Assembly: GCA_022410635.1 (NCBI GenBank)
Contig: JAJVDF010000045.1
Coordinates: 1,724,657 to 1,788,656, forward strand
Length of the DNA: 64,000 nt
Direction: 5' to 3'
DNA from: Tretioscincus oriximinensis
Taxonomy: Eukaryota > Chordata > Lepidosauria > Squamata > Gymnophthalmidae
Shown: in pieces, positions 1-12,200 of the stretch
How positions within the stretch are numbered: position 1 is the stretch's first letter
Layout: each line of letters begins with the position of its first letter
Position numbers and translations under genes: made by a program
The notes under the pieces: generated by a model
Told to the model about the DNA's origin: nothing
Databases searched by the model: none
The model's input: the letters and a program-made list of their open reading frames with translations, nothing else

Positions 1-19
1 GTGTGTGTGTGCACATAGT

Positions 20-436
20 TGCTCCAATGCTATAGGAGGGGTTTTGCGCGCCTGTTAGCGCACCAATTTGCCTCCAGCGGAGGAAAAATCCCTGGGTTTG
101 TGACAGGAGAACAGAGATGTCCTCCTGTCACAAACCCAGGCGTTTTTGCTCTACTGGAGGTGAGTTGGCGCGCGTTGACTGACAGCAGGCGTGTGAAACC
201 CCGCCTCCAGCATTGGAGCAGCTACGGCACGATCCGAGGTTCCTTCCAGGACCCCGGAAAGCGTTGCTCGGGCTGCAGCTGTCAGCTCTGACGGCTGCTT
301 CGCCTTTAAAATCCTGCATTTTTACATTCCCTGATGCAGCATAGGGGAATGTAAAAAGCCGGGATTTTGTCTTAAAACCCGGAGGGGACTATATTTTAGT
401 CCTCCAAACCCGCTTTCCTGGGACGTATGGCAACCC
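20..436. repeat. Hairpin-rich repeat with three successive foldbacks
   Basis: Positions 20-222 form an imperfect inverted repeat with arms of about 90-100 nt. The innermost 18 bp are perfect: CCTGGGTTTGTGACAGGA at 91-108 pairs with 123-140. A second foldback has 24-nt arms at 308-331 and 345-368. A third small one is at 381-405 (GGAGGGGACT against AGTCCTCC). The unit ends near TGGCAACCCT at about 427-436. It is more CpG-rich than its surroundings. It looks like a non-autonomous structured element, but I cannot name a family. Confidence 0.6.
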
Positions 437-2097
437 TACTTTTACAGAATTGTTAGTTATCTTGTACACTAGCACAGGAGTCCTGGTAGCACATGCTCAG
501 TATTTAGTTCCTGGTTTGTTGTCGTGTGCATTCCATGTGGATTTTATACGTAGGTATGAACAAGTGAAATCTGCAATTGCTTTTAGATTGCAGGTTTTAT
601 TCGGTGCCTTTGGATTGTAAAAGGCAAGAAACTAATTGATGGAGAAAGGAGTTTTCTTTCTACATTTGTTAAACTGCAAGTGACTCTCAGTAGTTAATTC
701 ATTACGTTGTTTACTGACAGAGCACTGTCAGTCTTCTTTCTGTCACTTGTACATAAGAACATAGGAGCTTTTGTGAATAGTTGTTTGTAGCTAATGTATT
801 GGTGTTGATGGAATCTTGCAGTGTCATCCATTTAAATATCAGTTAATTGAGCTGTAGAATAGAAAGATAGCCAGAAACATTTTGAGGTTTTTCAAATAAA
901 CACTGGCAGGCTTTATATAGTACACATATATTGACTATGCTTTAGGATGAGTGAGTTGTGGTTGTTTGTCTTATTTTAAAACTTGCCTTTTGATTTCAAT
1001 TCACAGTTCATCCACTTGACTATTTATTTGTAGAAAGTTGATTTTATTAATCCATGGGTTTTGAGGAATCTATTAATCTGAGGATAATTTATTTATCTGG
1101 GGCATTTTTATACCAGAGGGCAGTTCACAATAACGGATTCTGAACAGATCTTAGAAGCTACACACTTGTTTATTTTTCTGGGGAAATTGTTCCAAACCTG
1201 AGAATACCTTCTCTTAAGCCTTTGCAAATTTAGACAAACTTTGCAAAGAAATATTTTTATAGACACAAAAAGATTAAGTTAGGGCAAATATTGCAGATGA
1301 AGCAAATATGCTTGCTTGAAGTAGGAATGTTTAAGAGTACATTTCACAGTGGATTTGTTCAAATCTTCAAACTAAAATTATTGATATTGACAATTATATT
1401 ACTTTTTGCTTATATAGGTAATGTTATAAATAATATTGCTCAGTATAAATGACAAATAGAAGAATCCATGAGTTAGACAAAAATCCAAGGCTACCTCCAG
1501 TAAGGTAATACTGCATGGTACTATTACTTGCCAGGCACATGGATAAGGTATTCTACAAAACCTGCACTGTTGGTTTTCTCAGTGTCAGAATGGCGATCTG
1601 ATTGGATAGTGTAAATACTATCCAATAAATAAATAGAGAGGCTCTCAGTCTGGAGAGTACTCCCAGTGTAAATAAGTTTAAGAACTGTTGACTAAACCCA
1701 TCAATTCCTTTCTTGCATGGTCAATTTTGATTAACAGTTTCGCACTCAGATTATGGTTGGGTTGTGAAACTCATGAAGATAAAAGTAATGTGAAACAAAA
1801 TTGTGTTGTGAAATTCATGCAGATAAAACTCATGTGAAATAGAATTACATTGAAAAACTCATGCAGATGCCTAATAATCCCAAAGCAATTCTGGTAAAGT
1901 TCAGTGTTATTGCTCCAGTAGGAAACAGCTTCATATAGCTCTTCTCTATATACTGGGCATCGTTGCAGCTCCATTGCAGAGAGTGCTTCTTAGAAAGTAG
2001 AAGGTTGTTGGTTTGATTTTTGCCTCTCCCCATAAGTAGGCACTGGCAAGCCAGTTCTATATCTCTGCCCAGAAAATAGAAGTGACTGTGGAATCTA

Positions 2098-2215
2098 TTA
2101 TTTATTTATTTATTTACATTTATACCCCACCCTATGCCCGAAGGTCTCAGGATGGCCAGCATTAAAAGCAACAATGCAAAATTACCATTAAAAACATTAT
2201 AAAAATCTACTCTGA
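2098..2215 (-). repeat. SINE tail fragment, reverse orientation
   Basis: A (TTTA)n run is followed by TACATTTATACCCCACCCTA and GGTCTCAGGATGG, the reverse complement of a SINE or LINE 3' tail ending in (TAAA)n. Related fragments lie at 3257 and 30001. Confidence 0.6.
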
Positions 2216-3127
2216 ATTGGCCATGACTTGACGGTACCCAATAATACCAACTTTTTTTCATTTATTGATCATGCCTTCCAAAATTATGGTATATCACACC
2301 AAATAGTTCATAAACATTTCAGAAGATGGCAATCACTTCTACCATTAGAAGCTCAGTTTGCTTCCTAATTAATGAAAACCTACCATCATTTATTATTATA
2401 AATAAATATAAAGGGATTTGAATAAAGACACTTGCTTTGTCAAGGAATCTTAAAAGAATGAGGAGAAGATTAAGTAAATTTGAGCTGTAAGTAGGTTGTG
2501 ATGCAGATTAAGTTGTGGGTAAACAGAGTTATTGCTGTCAGCTTTGCTTGAATCTCTTAATTTAGTAGTAGAGCATTCAATGTTTGCAATGTATGGGAAA
2601 CCATGCTTGAATAAGTGCAATAATTCCTCCATGGGGAATTAAGTCTATTAATTGAATGGAAATTCTATATAACTGAATTTTGCCCCATGTGGGCACTTGT
2701 CAATTCAATGTTGCCCTGTTTTTTGTACACATACATGCATAATGTGTGTGAGAATTTTTTTAAGCTACCTTGATGAAATGCATTTTGACTGCAAGGAAAC
2801 AGTTGACAAATTGTTTCCACCCAAGAGAGCCATTCAAATTGGTAATCCAGCCAATTTCATTTTATGTCCGTCAGCTTTAAATGGAAAAAGGTGTGTGGAA
2901 AAGATATTTGCTTAAGTAAACTATTTTAGCACTAAGGCCAATCTTATTTTTCAATGTGAAGATTTTTATTTTCAGTTAGCTTCCTAATTCCGTTCATATT
3001 TTTATTTCCTTGACTGAGAGAGATTTAGAATACTTTTCTACCTGACAAATCAGTTGAAAATGATTGTTAAAAAAGCAGGGTTGAAAAAATCATTCACACC
3101 AATGTGTTTTCTTAAACTTTTCTACAG

Positions 3128-3253
3128 GAAGGAGGTATTGTTGCCTTGTTTAAGATTTGCCGCCAGGATTGCTTCAGATGTCTCTATCCTCAGACACTTA
3201 GGACATTGGCTTCTGTATGTTGTGTGGAAGAAGGAGTTGAGCAACTGGAAAAG
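3128..3253 (+). CDS. INSC: INSC coding exon, local residues 1-42
   Basis: The exon is 126 nt and in phase 0 at both ends. It begins with GAA after a clear pyrimidine tract and acceptor ending at 3127, and ends AAG|GTAAAA at 3253/3254. It encodes residues starting [13 protein letters not shown] and ending EEGVEQLEK, an armadillo-type helix pair. The preceding exon would be expected to end in a conserved LCRIIAK-like stretch; I searched 1-3127 by eye and did not find it. A reverse-oriented SINE tail begins only a few bases past the donor. Confidence 0.95.
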
Positions 3254-6200
3254 GTAAAATTATTTATTTATTTACATTTCTATACTACCCTATATGCAAA
3301 GGTCCTTGTAATCTGCCACTATCTCTCTAAAATTAGGAACACAAATTGATAAAAACATTGATTTTACCATCCAAAGAGGGTATGTACACAAGTATACAAA
3401 CTTATTAAGGTAGCAATCCTGTGGTGATGTATAGAAAGGTATGGAGAAGGTTTACCCATGTGCACATAGATAGGGTTACATACTTTATAGTAGAATTGGA
3501 GGGGGTGTAAAGGGAGATCTTCTACTTGATCTGCTTCTCCTTAAAGCCCAAGGAGAGATATAACTCCTTCTCATTATATGTCAATTTCTTATACCCCAAA
3601 TAGCTAAATTCACATAGTCACATCCTTAAGCTACAATCACCTTCCAACGGACACAGGCTTGTTGGGCTCCTGTTGGTTCCCCCCATCATCCACATGTTTG
3701 CATAGGAGGAGAGACCCACAAACTGAACTAATATATATTTTTACAATTTTACTCATATTGGGAAAATTTTCCTGGTAAAAGTTTAAGGTTTCTGTGATAG
3801 AACCTAGATGTGTCAGGCTGAAAGTTATTGTGTTGTAGTCACTGTTTCCTATAGGATCAGTTATAGTTACATCTTGTATCAGATCTTGTTCATTACTTAG
3901 GACTAAATCTGGGATTCCCTTGCCCCCAGTTGGTTCTAAAACCACCTGCTCTAAGAAGCAATCAGTTAGCATATCTAAGAATTTTATCTCTTTTTCATGA
4001 GTTGAACAAGAATTGAACAGTCTACATAGGGATAGTTTAAGTCCCCCATTATGACTATCCTTCACTTTTTGGAAGCTTCCATGACCTCATATTCCAAATG
4101 AGTATCACTTTCAGTTGGGAGGCTGGTAGCATACTCCCGATATTAGACTTGTTTTCTAACGTGATAATATTATCCATAGTGCTTCTTTGGATAGGTCTGT
4201 TTTACCTGGAAATTCCAGTTCATAAGATATAATCTCTTCTTTAACATACAAGGTTACACCACTCCAGTTTGCCCTTTCCTATCCTTTCTATATAGTTTGT
4301 AACCTGGAATAACTATACGCCCTTGGTTTTCATCAGTCAAACAGGTTTCAGTTATGCCAATATCAATATTGTCTTTTACCAAGCATTCCAACTCCCCTAT
4401 TTTTGCTCAGACTTCTGGCACTGACGTATGTGCACTTTTCTGGTGTAAGTTCAGCCCAGTATGTTTGTGAGAAACCACAGATTGCTTATTACAACTTTCT
4501 ACTTGGATAATACAGTCTGGTTCCCTTTCTGATACAATATTATGCACATAATTCTGTTCCTCAGTAATTTCATTTACATTTACACTTTCTCAAACAAGAT
4601 GCTGCCCAACTTCTGTTGGCTTTCCCCCAGGTATCAGTTTAAAAGCTGCTCTGCAACCTTTTTAATGTTAACTCAGAAGGCTATCATTATTTACTTGGAA
4701 ACACATTGATTTTTAATAATTGAAGTCAGTCCAGCATGTTTAATGAGCCACAGAAAATCCTTCAAAAATTTTTAAAAAAGAAAACTTGAACTCTTAGCTT
4801 TCAAAAACACATTGCCCCTTGTTTTCCCAGACAAAGATTGTGACTTAACTATATTGTGTGATTATCATTTCAATGTGCTCCACAGTACACTGTGTTTGTA
4901 TCACACATTAAATCAGTGCATTAAACTTCAGAACTTCATATTCAATGACAACAAATTTGTCATACTGAAAATTGAAGATAAACAATGAAATTGAGAGAAA
5001 ATTGGTCAAAATCACTTTTTGGCAGTTTCCTAAACCACAAATGTCTATACAAGACCATTAAAAATGATAAAATAGACTGCATCATCTAATGGAATATTTA
5101 TTGCTGAGTTGTGGTAAATGAAGGAGGCATATTTCCTGAAAGAACTGTAATATCTAGTTAACAGTCAGTAAACAAATGTCTTTGTCAAGTTTCTGAAGAT
5201 AAAATAAAGGGATTTTTGTTCCATTGTTGCTATAAATTGACTTACCGGCCTGGCTGGGACGGCGGCGGGAGTTGCTGCCAGTGGCCGGAGGGAGCCCGTC
5301 TAGGACTCGCGCCTCCATCTTGTTGCCCAGTAAGTGGGTGATGGGATGTGATGCGCTGGCCTGTGATGGGGGAGGGGCAAGCAGGGTATATAGCCCTGCT
5401 TGCCCCTCCCATCTCCCTTCATGACTAAGGCATACGTGCATATGTTTCTACATATATTTAAGTGGGCCTGAGCAGCAATTCCCTATATTTTTAAGCAAAT
5501 GGGAAGATAAACACAAATGTAATGAGTCAGTTATATAGCTTAATCTTTTACAATATGGATTTAAAACTGCCATGTCCCCCACACTAAACAACAACTCAAA
5601 TGAGATAGTTCAGCAATATATGTAGAAATAAAACATCCAGGTTACATTCATTATGTCCATTCATGATATTCTTATATGATAGGCTTTGGAATGGTCCCCC
5701 ATCTTTAGGAGATGAGGTTTCAGACATGGTGATTTCTATCATAGTCAGTTTAACCCTGCTTTTGTTGGTTAAACCTTAGCCTTAACCACTTTATTTTGTG
5801 CTTTTTTGGAATTGAAAAACCAACAAAGTTAGTACAAATGACATAATTTTCAGAGTGTCATAGTTTTTGATAGGATGACAACAGATAAGGTTCAGTTCTA
5901 TTAATAAAACCAAGGCATTTTTCCAGATTATTCTACCCTAGTGACAGAACCTGAACAATTCCAGTGGGGCTTAACAAGTGACTTCATTCTTAGGGTTAAT
6001 GTTTAATTAAAATAAGGATACAGCACCATGTCATTAATGAATATCAGCACTATAAATTAGCACCTGTGCTTTGCAGGATACAAGGGAAGACAATTCATTA
6101 AATAAACTTGTCCCCTCCAAAATCTATAAGAAAGGAACTTGCATTCTAATTCTCCTTCAGTAAATTATTGCAGCCAAAATGTCATTGGACAGTACATATT

Positions 6201-9200
6201 TGTTTTAAATATCCGAAACAGACCAACAGTTAAATTTAAATAGAAATTGGTAGAACAAAGAGAATTATACATCTTAATGGAAAAGAGGATGTTTTTTAAT
6301 TAAGATTGCATACACATATCACTTATTTATTCGACTATATTCCACAATAAAGTATGGCTATTCTGGAATAAACCAGTCCTATATTAGTAGGACTATATTA
6401 GTACACCACACTGTATTAGACCTTAGGCTGACCAAATTACCCCCTTTGGGGGGTTGGGGTGAAAACCTGGTTTTGGGTTGCCTCCCAGTTTTTTCTGAGG
6501 AAATTTTTTTCAAAAAAAGATTTTTTAATTTTTTTTGTTTTTTAAGTTTTTTTCCCTCAGGAAAAACTGGGAGGCGCCCCAAAATGGGTTTTCAACCCCC
6601 CCAAAAGGGGTCAGCCTATAATATTAGTAGGATAAAAGTGATGTGTGGATGCAGCCAAAGGCTGTATTTAACTAAAAAAAAAAGAATCAGTAAATGGTAA
6701 AATAAATTTTGTACTAGGAGATATTAATAATATAGAATGTTTTTAAGAATGAATGTTTTTATTTTGAATGTTACAAAATTAGGCCCTCTATTAGTTTGAT
6801 TACTTTTTCTTTTTAGAAGTGATTGATTTAAAGCAAATTATGAAACAAAGTGATGTTCAATAACTGTGGTTGGGCTCAAAGGCATAAAAGCAATATTGTG
6901 GTGGCATAGTCACTTGGGGGAATCATGATTACATTTAGTTCAATAAATTTTCCATCAGTTTCTTTAATGTCATTAGTGCAATCTTCTTGTCCACATTCTC
7001 TTTCCAGACAGAACAGGAACACTTTACCTTTACTTCCCCATCACTTCCACCATTCCCCTATGCTACCCAAAATTTTTGATTTGCTTTATAGCTCGGAGAT
7101 ATATAAAACTTTATAAACACGAAAGTAATTTTCTGCTGCTTTGCATTTTCAATAGTTATGAGAATGACAGTACTTTTGCCGTGGCAAGACTTTAAAAAAA
7201 ATCTTTAATATTTTCAAGACAAAATAGGGCACAGGATGTTTCTTACAGTCTAACCATATGTTTTGTCTTTTTACCATTATTCCTTAAATTTAAAGAATTC
7301 TAGTGAGAAGTTTTAAGGTTAGGTGTAGCTTCTTGAGAAATTATTGAAGGCATCCATTTTCAAAGTTTCAAAGTTCATGAGATGATATCAGGAAAAGATG
7401 TCATATTAAATGAGTGTGCCAATTTACTAGAAAAGTTGCTTTTAAAAAAACTGTTGTGCTATTTTTAACCATCTTGGTCTGATCAAGATACAGCTGCTGT
7501 ATAAGTCTTGAACTCTCCTTTGAATACTGTGTGTTACGCAGGCTGTGAATAGGCTAGAAACATAAGACTGACATCCTCTAAATGAACAAAACATGTAAGT
7601 CAATTAATGTGGGAGGAAAATTGTGATAGTTTCTAGCCTTTCTCTGTTAGAACTGAATTGGGTGGCACCATCAGACAGTGTTAAACCTCTAGCCTTGCTT
7701 CTATCATTTAGTGGTTGGTGACTCTTTAACAGCTTCAGTTAATTAGCTGTGAAAAATGTGCTGTTATTTGGCAAATAGTTGGATGATTTATTTTAGGTTA
7801 TGCCCTGTCTGCTCATATATGCAGTTTGACTCCCATTTGCCCTTCATGACGAGGTTTGTACTACTAATATTACTCATTTTCTAACTTGGAACAGATGCAA
7901 GATGAATTGAGGGAACTACTGTCCAATTTGGGGGTGGGGGGAAGAAAAAGAAAATTGATTTTTCAATTACAGAGAGATGATCCATTGAACTTGATTATGG
8001 TTTTGTGCAACTATGAATTATTCTTGTTCAGTTTACCAGTAGACCTCTTTTTTGAGGCCTACCAACATGCTGGTTAAATGTGTCCTGGACCATGGAGGCA
8101 TCTAGATGGCACACTTCCATGGTCTAGTATTTTACAATTATGTCATTTCACACTATCAGTAGCTCTCTTATGATTTTCATGGTGATGTGAGCTTTGGAAC
8201 AAGTAGGAGGGCTTGACTAGAACAGACCATTCCCATCCAGTCTGGCTTGTTCCATGCCATGTACAATTTGTACCTGTTTGGGACAGATTACATGCACTGG
8301 AATCAAAAGTGTAGTAAGAATACTTAATTCTTTATTTTCTACTATAGGAATGGCATAATCAACATATACGTTCTTGATATTTCTCCCTGCAATCTTAATT
8401 CTGGCTTTTGATTAATCTAGACCAGCATTTTGCATATAAGGTATATAGTAAATAGCATGACAATATGAAGCCTTGTCGTATTCCTTCCCAGTCATGAACC
8501 AGTCAGTTGTTCCTTATTTGAGTCTGTAATTTCTTGATCCACATATATATATTCCTCAGGAAATAGGTAAGGTAGAGAGAGATATCTGTCTTTTTAAAAA
8601 ACTTGCCATAATTTATGGAGAACCACACAGAACAAAAATGCATAGCTGGCTGAGCAATCATATTGAAGTGGGATTATGCAAACACCAGTTTGCCCTTCTT
8701 CCTGCCATGAGTATTGTGTGCTAGAAGTGGTTGATTAGAGAAATATTTAGAAGTTGGTTTTATACTCTGCTTTTCTCAACCCAATGGGAATCAAAGAGGC
8801 TTCTCTTCACAACAGACAACTTATGAAGTAGGTGGGGCTAGGAGAGCTTCAAATAACTCACTAGCCTAAGGTCACCCAGCAGCTTTTGTGGAGGAGTGCA
8901 GACTGGTTTCAACATAAGGATATTGTGGAACTAGAAAATGTGCAGAAAAGGGCAACAAAAATGATCAAGGGTCTGGAGCATCTGGGCCTCTTCAGCCTCA
9001 AAAGGCGACATTTGAGAGGTGATCTGATTGAAGTGTACAAAATCATGCATGGGATGGATAGGGTGAATAGAGAAAAATGTTTTCTCTATCATACAACACT
9101 AGGACCACAGGGCACTCCTTAAAACTGATGGGTAGAAAAGTGGGAACAGACAAAGGAAAGTATTTTTTCACCCAGAGGGTCATCGGCCTGTGGAATTTAC

Positions 9201-12200
9201 TTCCTGAAGAGGTAGTGGTAGCTAACAGCTTGGATAGCTTCAAGACAGGACTAGACAGGTTTATGGACACCAAGGGTATAAATGGGTACTAGGATGGATG
9301 TCAGGATGTTGCCTCCGGGATGGAGCAACAGGCAGGACTCCTGAAATACCATTTGTCATGAAGGCATATTTTGCCTTCTTCTGTTCAGACTCCCCAGGTG
9401 CGTCTGGTGGCCTCTGTGTGGGACAGAATGCTGGACTAGATGGGCTGTGGCCTGATCCAGTATGGCTCTTCTTATGTTTTTAAGGATCCAATATTCTGCC
9501 TCTGAAGCACCCCCAAGATGCTGCTTTTTTAAATAATTGAACACAGCTAAAATCTTTTCCATAGTTAATGAATAAGAAGTATATTTTCTTTCTGGAATTT
9601 TTTTTGCTCTCTTCATAATCTAGTGAATATTGGCAGTTTGAACTTGAATTCCTCTAATTCTTCAATAATCAGTTTGCTCTTCTAGTGGTTCTCAATTCAC
9701 ATAACGCTGAAGCCTAGCTGGCAAGATCATAACAGATCCTTGCTAATATTTTAAATCGTAGCAGGATAATTATACAAGTACAAAATATTTTAGCAAGTTG
9801 AAAGCTTTATTGAAAAGCAGGTTAAAAATGTTTTCTGGAAGTGGATCTGCTGGATTTTGGCAGTTCTGAGTAAATGGAAAGAAAGAGTCAAAGGCTGCAA
9901 ACCCACAGAATTGTTTTTACTGAGTTGGTAGCAACATTACATAGAATCTGCCCCGCAAGGTCACACAAGTTCAGTGAGCCACTCACTATTAAAGTCCATG
10001 GTCTCAAATTTTCCAGCCACTGTTGTTTGATTCAACAGTGGGTGTTTCTAAAATCTGAAATTACTTTTGTAGGGCATAGAGTAACATGGTCATGGTAAAT
10101 CTTGTGAGACGTTAAGAAAGGTTGTAAAAGTTCATTGGCTCTCTGGTCACAGAGAATGCTGGGAATTGTGGTGTTCCAAACTCAACTGAGAACAACTACA
10201 TAGAATAAGCACCATGTGGCTATGAGACTGAGTCAGTTCAAATATCATATTCAAATAACATGGCAAAAGAAACACTCGTACTTCATGTAACTGAAAGGTA
10301 CTTCATGACTATCTCTGTTCGGTAAATAAGATTTTGAAGGCAATCTTCCTCAGCCCCCCATGTGGCTAGAAAAATAAGTTTATTATCCTCTCTTGTTTTA
10401 GTTATTATCTTTCTAGTCACATGGGGGCCTGGAGAAGCTTCTCGTCGAAATCTTTTTGTTACCAGACAGTGATAGCCCCGATGTACCTTTCTGTTATGAC
10501 ACTTTTGAACTAGGAATTGTAGTCAATACAACAATGACTTATGGGTCTTGTCATGTGATGAGAATTCAAGATAATGTGGGGAAATTGAAGGTAGGTGAGG
10601 CAGAATCACAAACTAAATATTTTTCCAGATTTAAAAGATATAACGAAACTAAACAGGTTGTGCTGAGGCACCCAAAACTGAAGAACCGAAAAATGAAGTT
10701 AGACAGTGATCTCTTGCTGAGCTTTCTCAACAGCTCTGCATTCTTCTTTCTTAAAGCTCCTTAATTTCCTCTACTCTCTGCTAAAGAGGCATGGCAGTAT
10801 CTAAGCCTTGCAGCTGTAAATCTTACTGATTTTCATTAAACACTGTCTTTAGTTTGAAAGCTGAGCAAGCCTTTCCTTTCTGTTCAGAAAAGCCAGTTTG
10901 CTTGCCAGGTGGGTTTCCCTGAGCTATAATAAAACAAACTTATTAGTCACATTGGAGTTGATTTTTCAGATGCTGATTGTGAACCATTTATCAACCCTGT
11001 TTATTGCCTTCACTTTACCCATTGTTATAAATCCCTAAATTAAATCCAGATGACTGCAGGCTATTTCTCACTCACAATAGTAAGTTAATGTCCTCCTGTA
11101 ATGATGCGCTATTCAATAATAAATCAACAACTAGCTGCAATTATTCAAAATAAAGTTTAGCATAGGATATAATTAAGCTGTGGTATAAACCTTCAAAGAC
11201 TGTAGCAGCGAATTTTGGAATCTTCCTCTGGAATTGCCAAGCATACGTATATTGACAAATGGAAATTGGAGAATTGATGTTATAATAATGGTGCTGAAAT
11301 TTACTGATCAATTTTATCCTGCTCTTCACCTGCAGGTCCTAGGGTGGATCATAGTATTTGATGAAACAAACACTAAAATATACTGCTCAAGACAATTAAG
11401 GGAACACTTTAACATACACTTAATTGTTTTGAGCAGTATATATTTAAAACATACCCACCCAATCTCCCTTCCATCCCAACAGGACAACATTAGACCTCCA
11501 ACATGTTCCTGAATAACAACTACCACTATTCCTTGTTACTAGCCTGAGTTGCTGGAGCTGATAAATATGCTGGATAACGAGATAAACAAGATAATTATGC
11601 TGGATTCTGTACATTAACACAGGTCAGATGGTTCCCAAGCATCTAAGATCGTGTGATATAATGGTGCAGAGCCCACTAGGGTGCCAATTTATTTCAAGTG
11701 TCTGCCAAGGTCTTTGGGCACTGCACCAGTGTGCCAATTACCACTGGGACCACCTGTACAGGCTTATGCCTAAGTCTTTGCAATTTGATCTTTAAGTTGT
11801 CTTCATATCTGGTGAGTTTTTGGTTATTTTTTGATGATTCTGCTGTCTCTAGGTATGGCAATACTGGCGATCCATACTGTTCCCCCATCCCCAATTGTGA
11901 TGTCTGTCTGAATTTTTAAATCCCACAGTAGTTTTGCATGTTAATTTTCAACCACTTTTTCTGGCTTATGTTCCCACCAGTTTTTTGCCACTGGCAACTG
12001 ATAATTTAGGAATAAGTTCCAATGAAATGTTTTATAAATTGTTTGTATTACTTCTGCTATTGTTTAATTTCTTATTTTGTATGTTGTAATGTATTCTCCA
12101 GAGGCCACTAAGGAAGACCATATTGGTCGAAATGCATCTGCCCCTCGAGCTACTGAAGGCTGAAATCATCTTTGAACTGTCAAGTCCTAGAATGCTTCGT

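Larger units (their letters stand above)
1..3127 (+). other. INSC intron (3' part), upstream of the first exon seen
   Basis: AT-rich intron sequence. It holds a (GT)n remnant at 1-10, the hairpin-rich repeat at 20-436 and a SINE tail near 2100. I see nothing identifiable in 440-2090 or 2220-3100; the short ORFs there have no recognisable protein features. Confidence 0.6.

Noticed and set aside
2697..2915. Candidate preceding INSC exon
   Set aside because: The translation has no similarity to the INSC segment expected before EGGIVALFK, and no suitable donor/acceptor phase was found.
3637..4065. 142-codon minus-strand ORF as a host gene
   Set aside because: Its readable part is the CR1 endonuclease ([17 protein letters not shown]); it is a LINE fragment without its own start or exon structure.
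6379..6700. Overlapping lysine- and phenylalanine-rich ORFs on both strands
   Set aside because: They are translations of the poly-A/T loop and arms of the foldback element.
10456..10764. 102-codon ORF on the + strand
   Set aside because: No recognisable motif, follows a foldback element, and no splice or repeat context supports coding; treated as chance.
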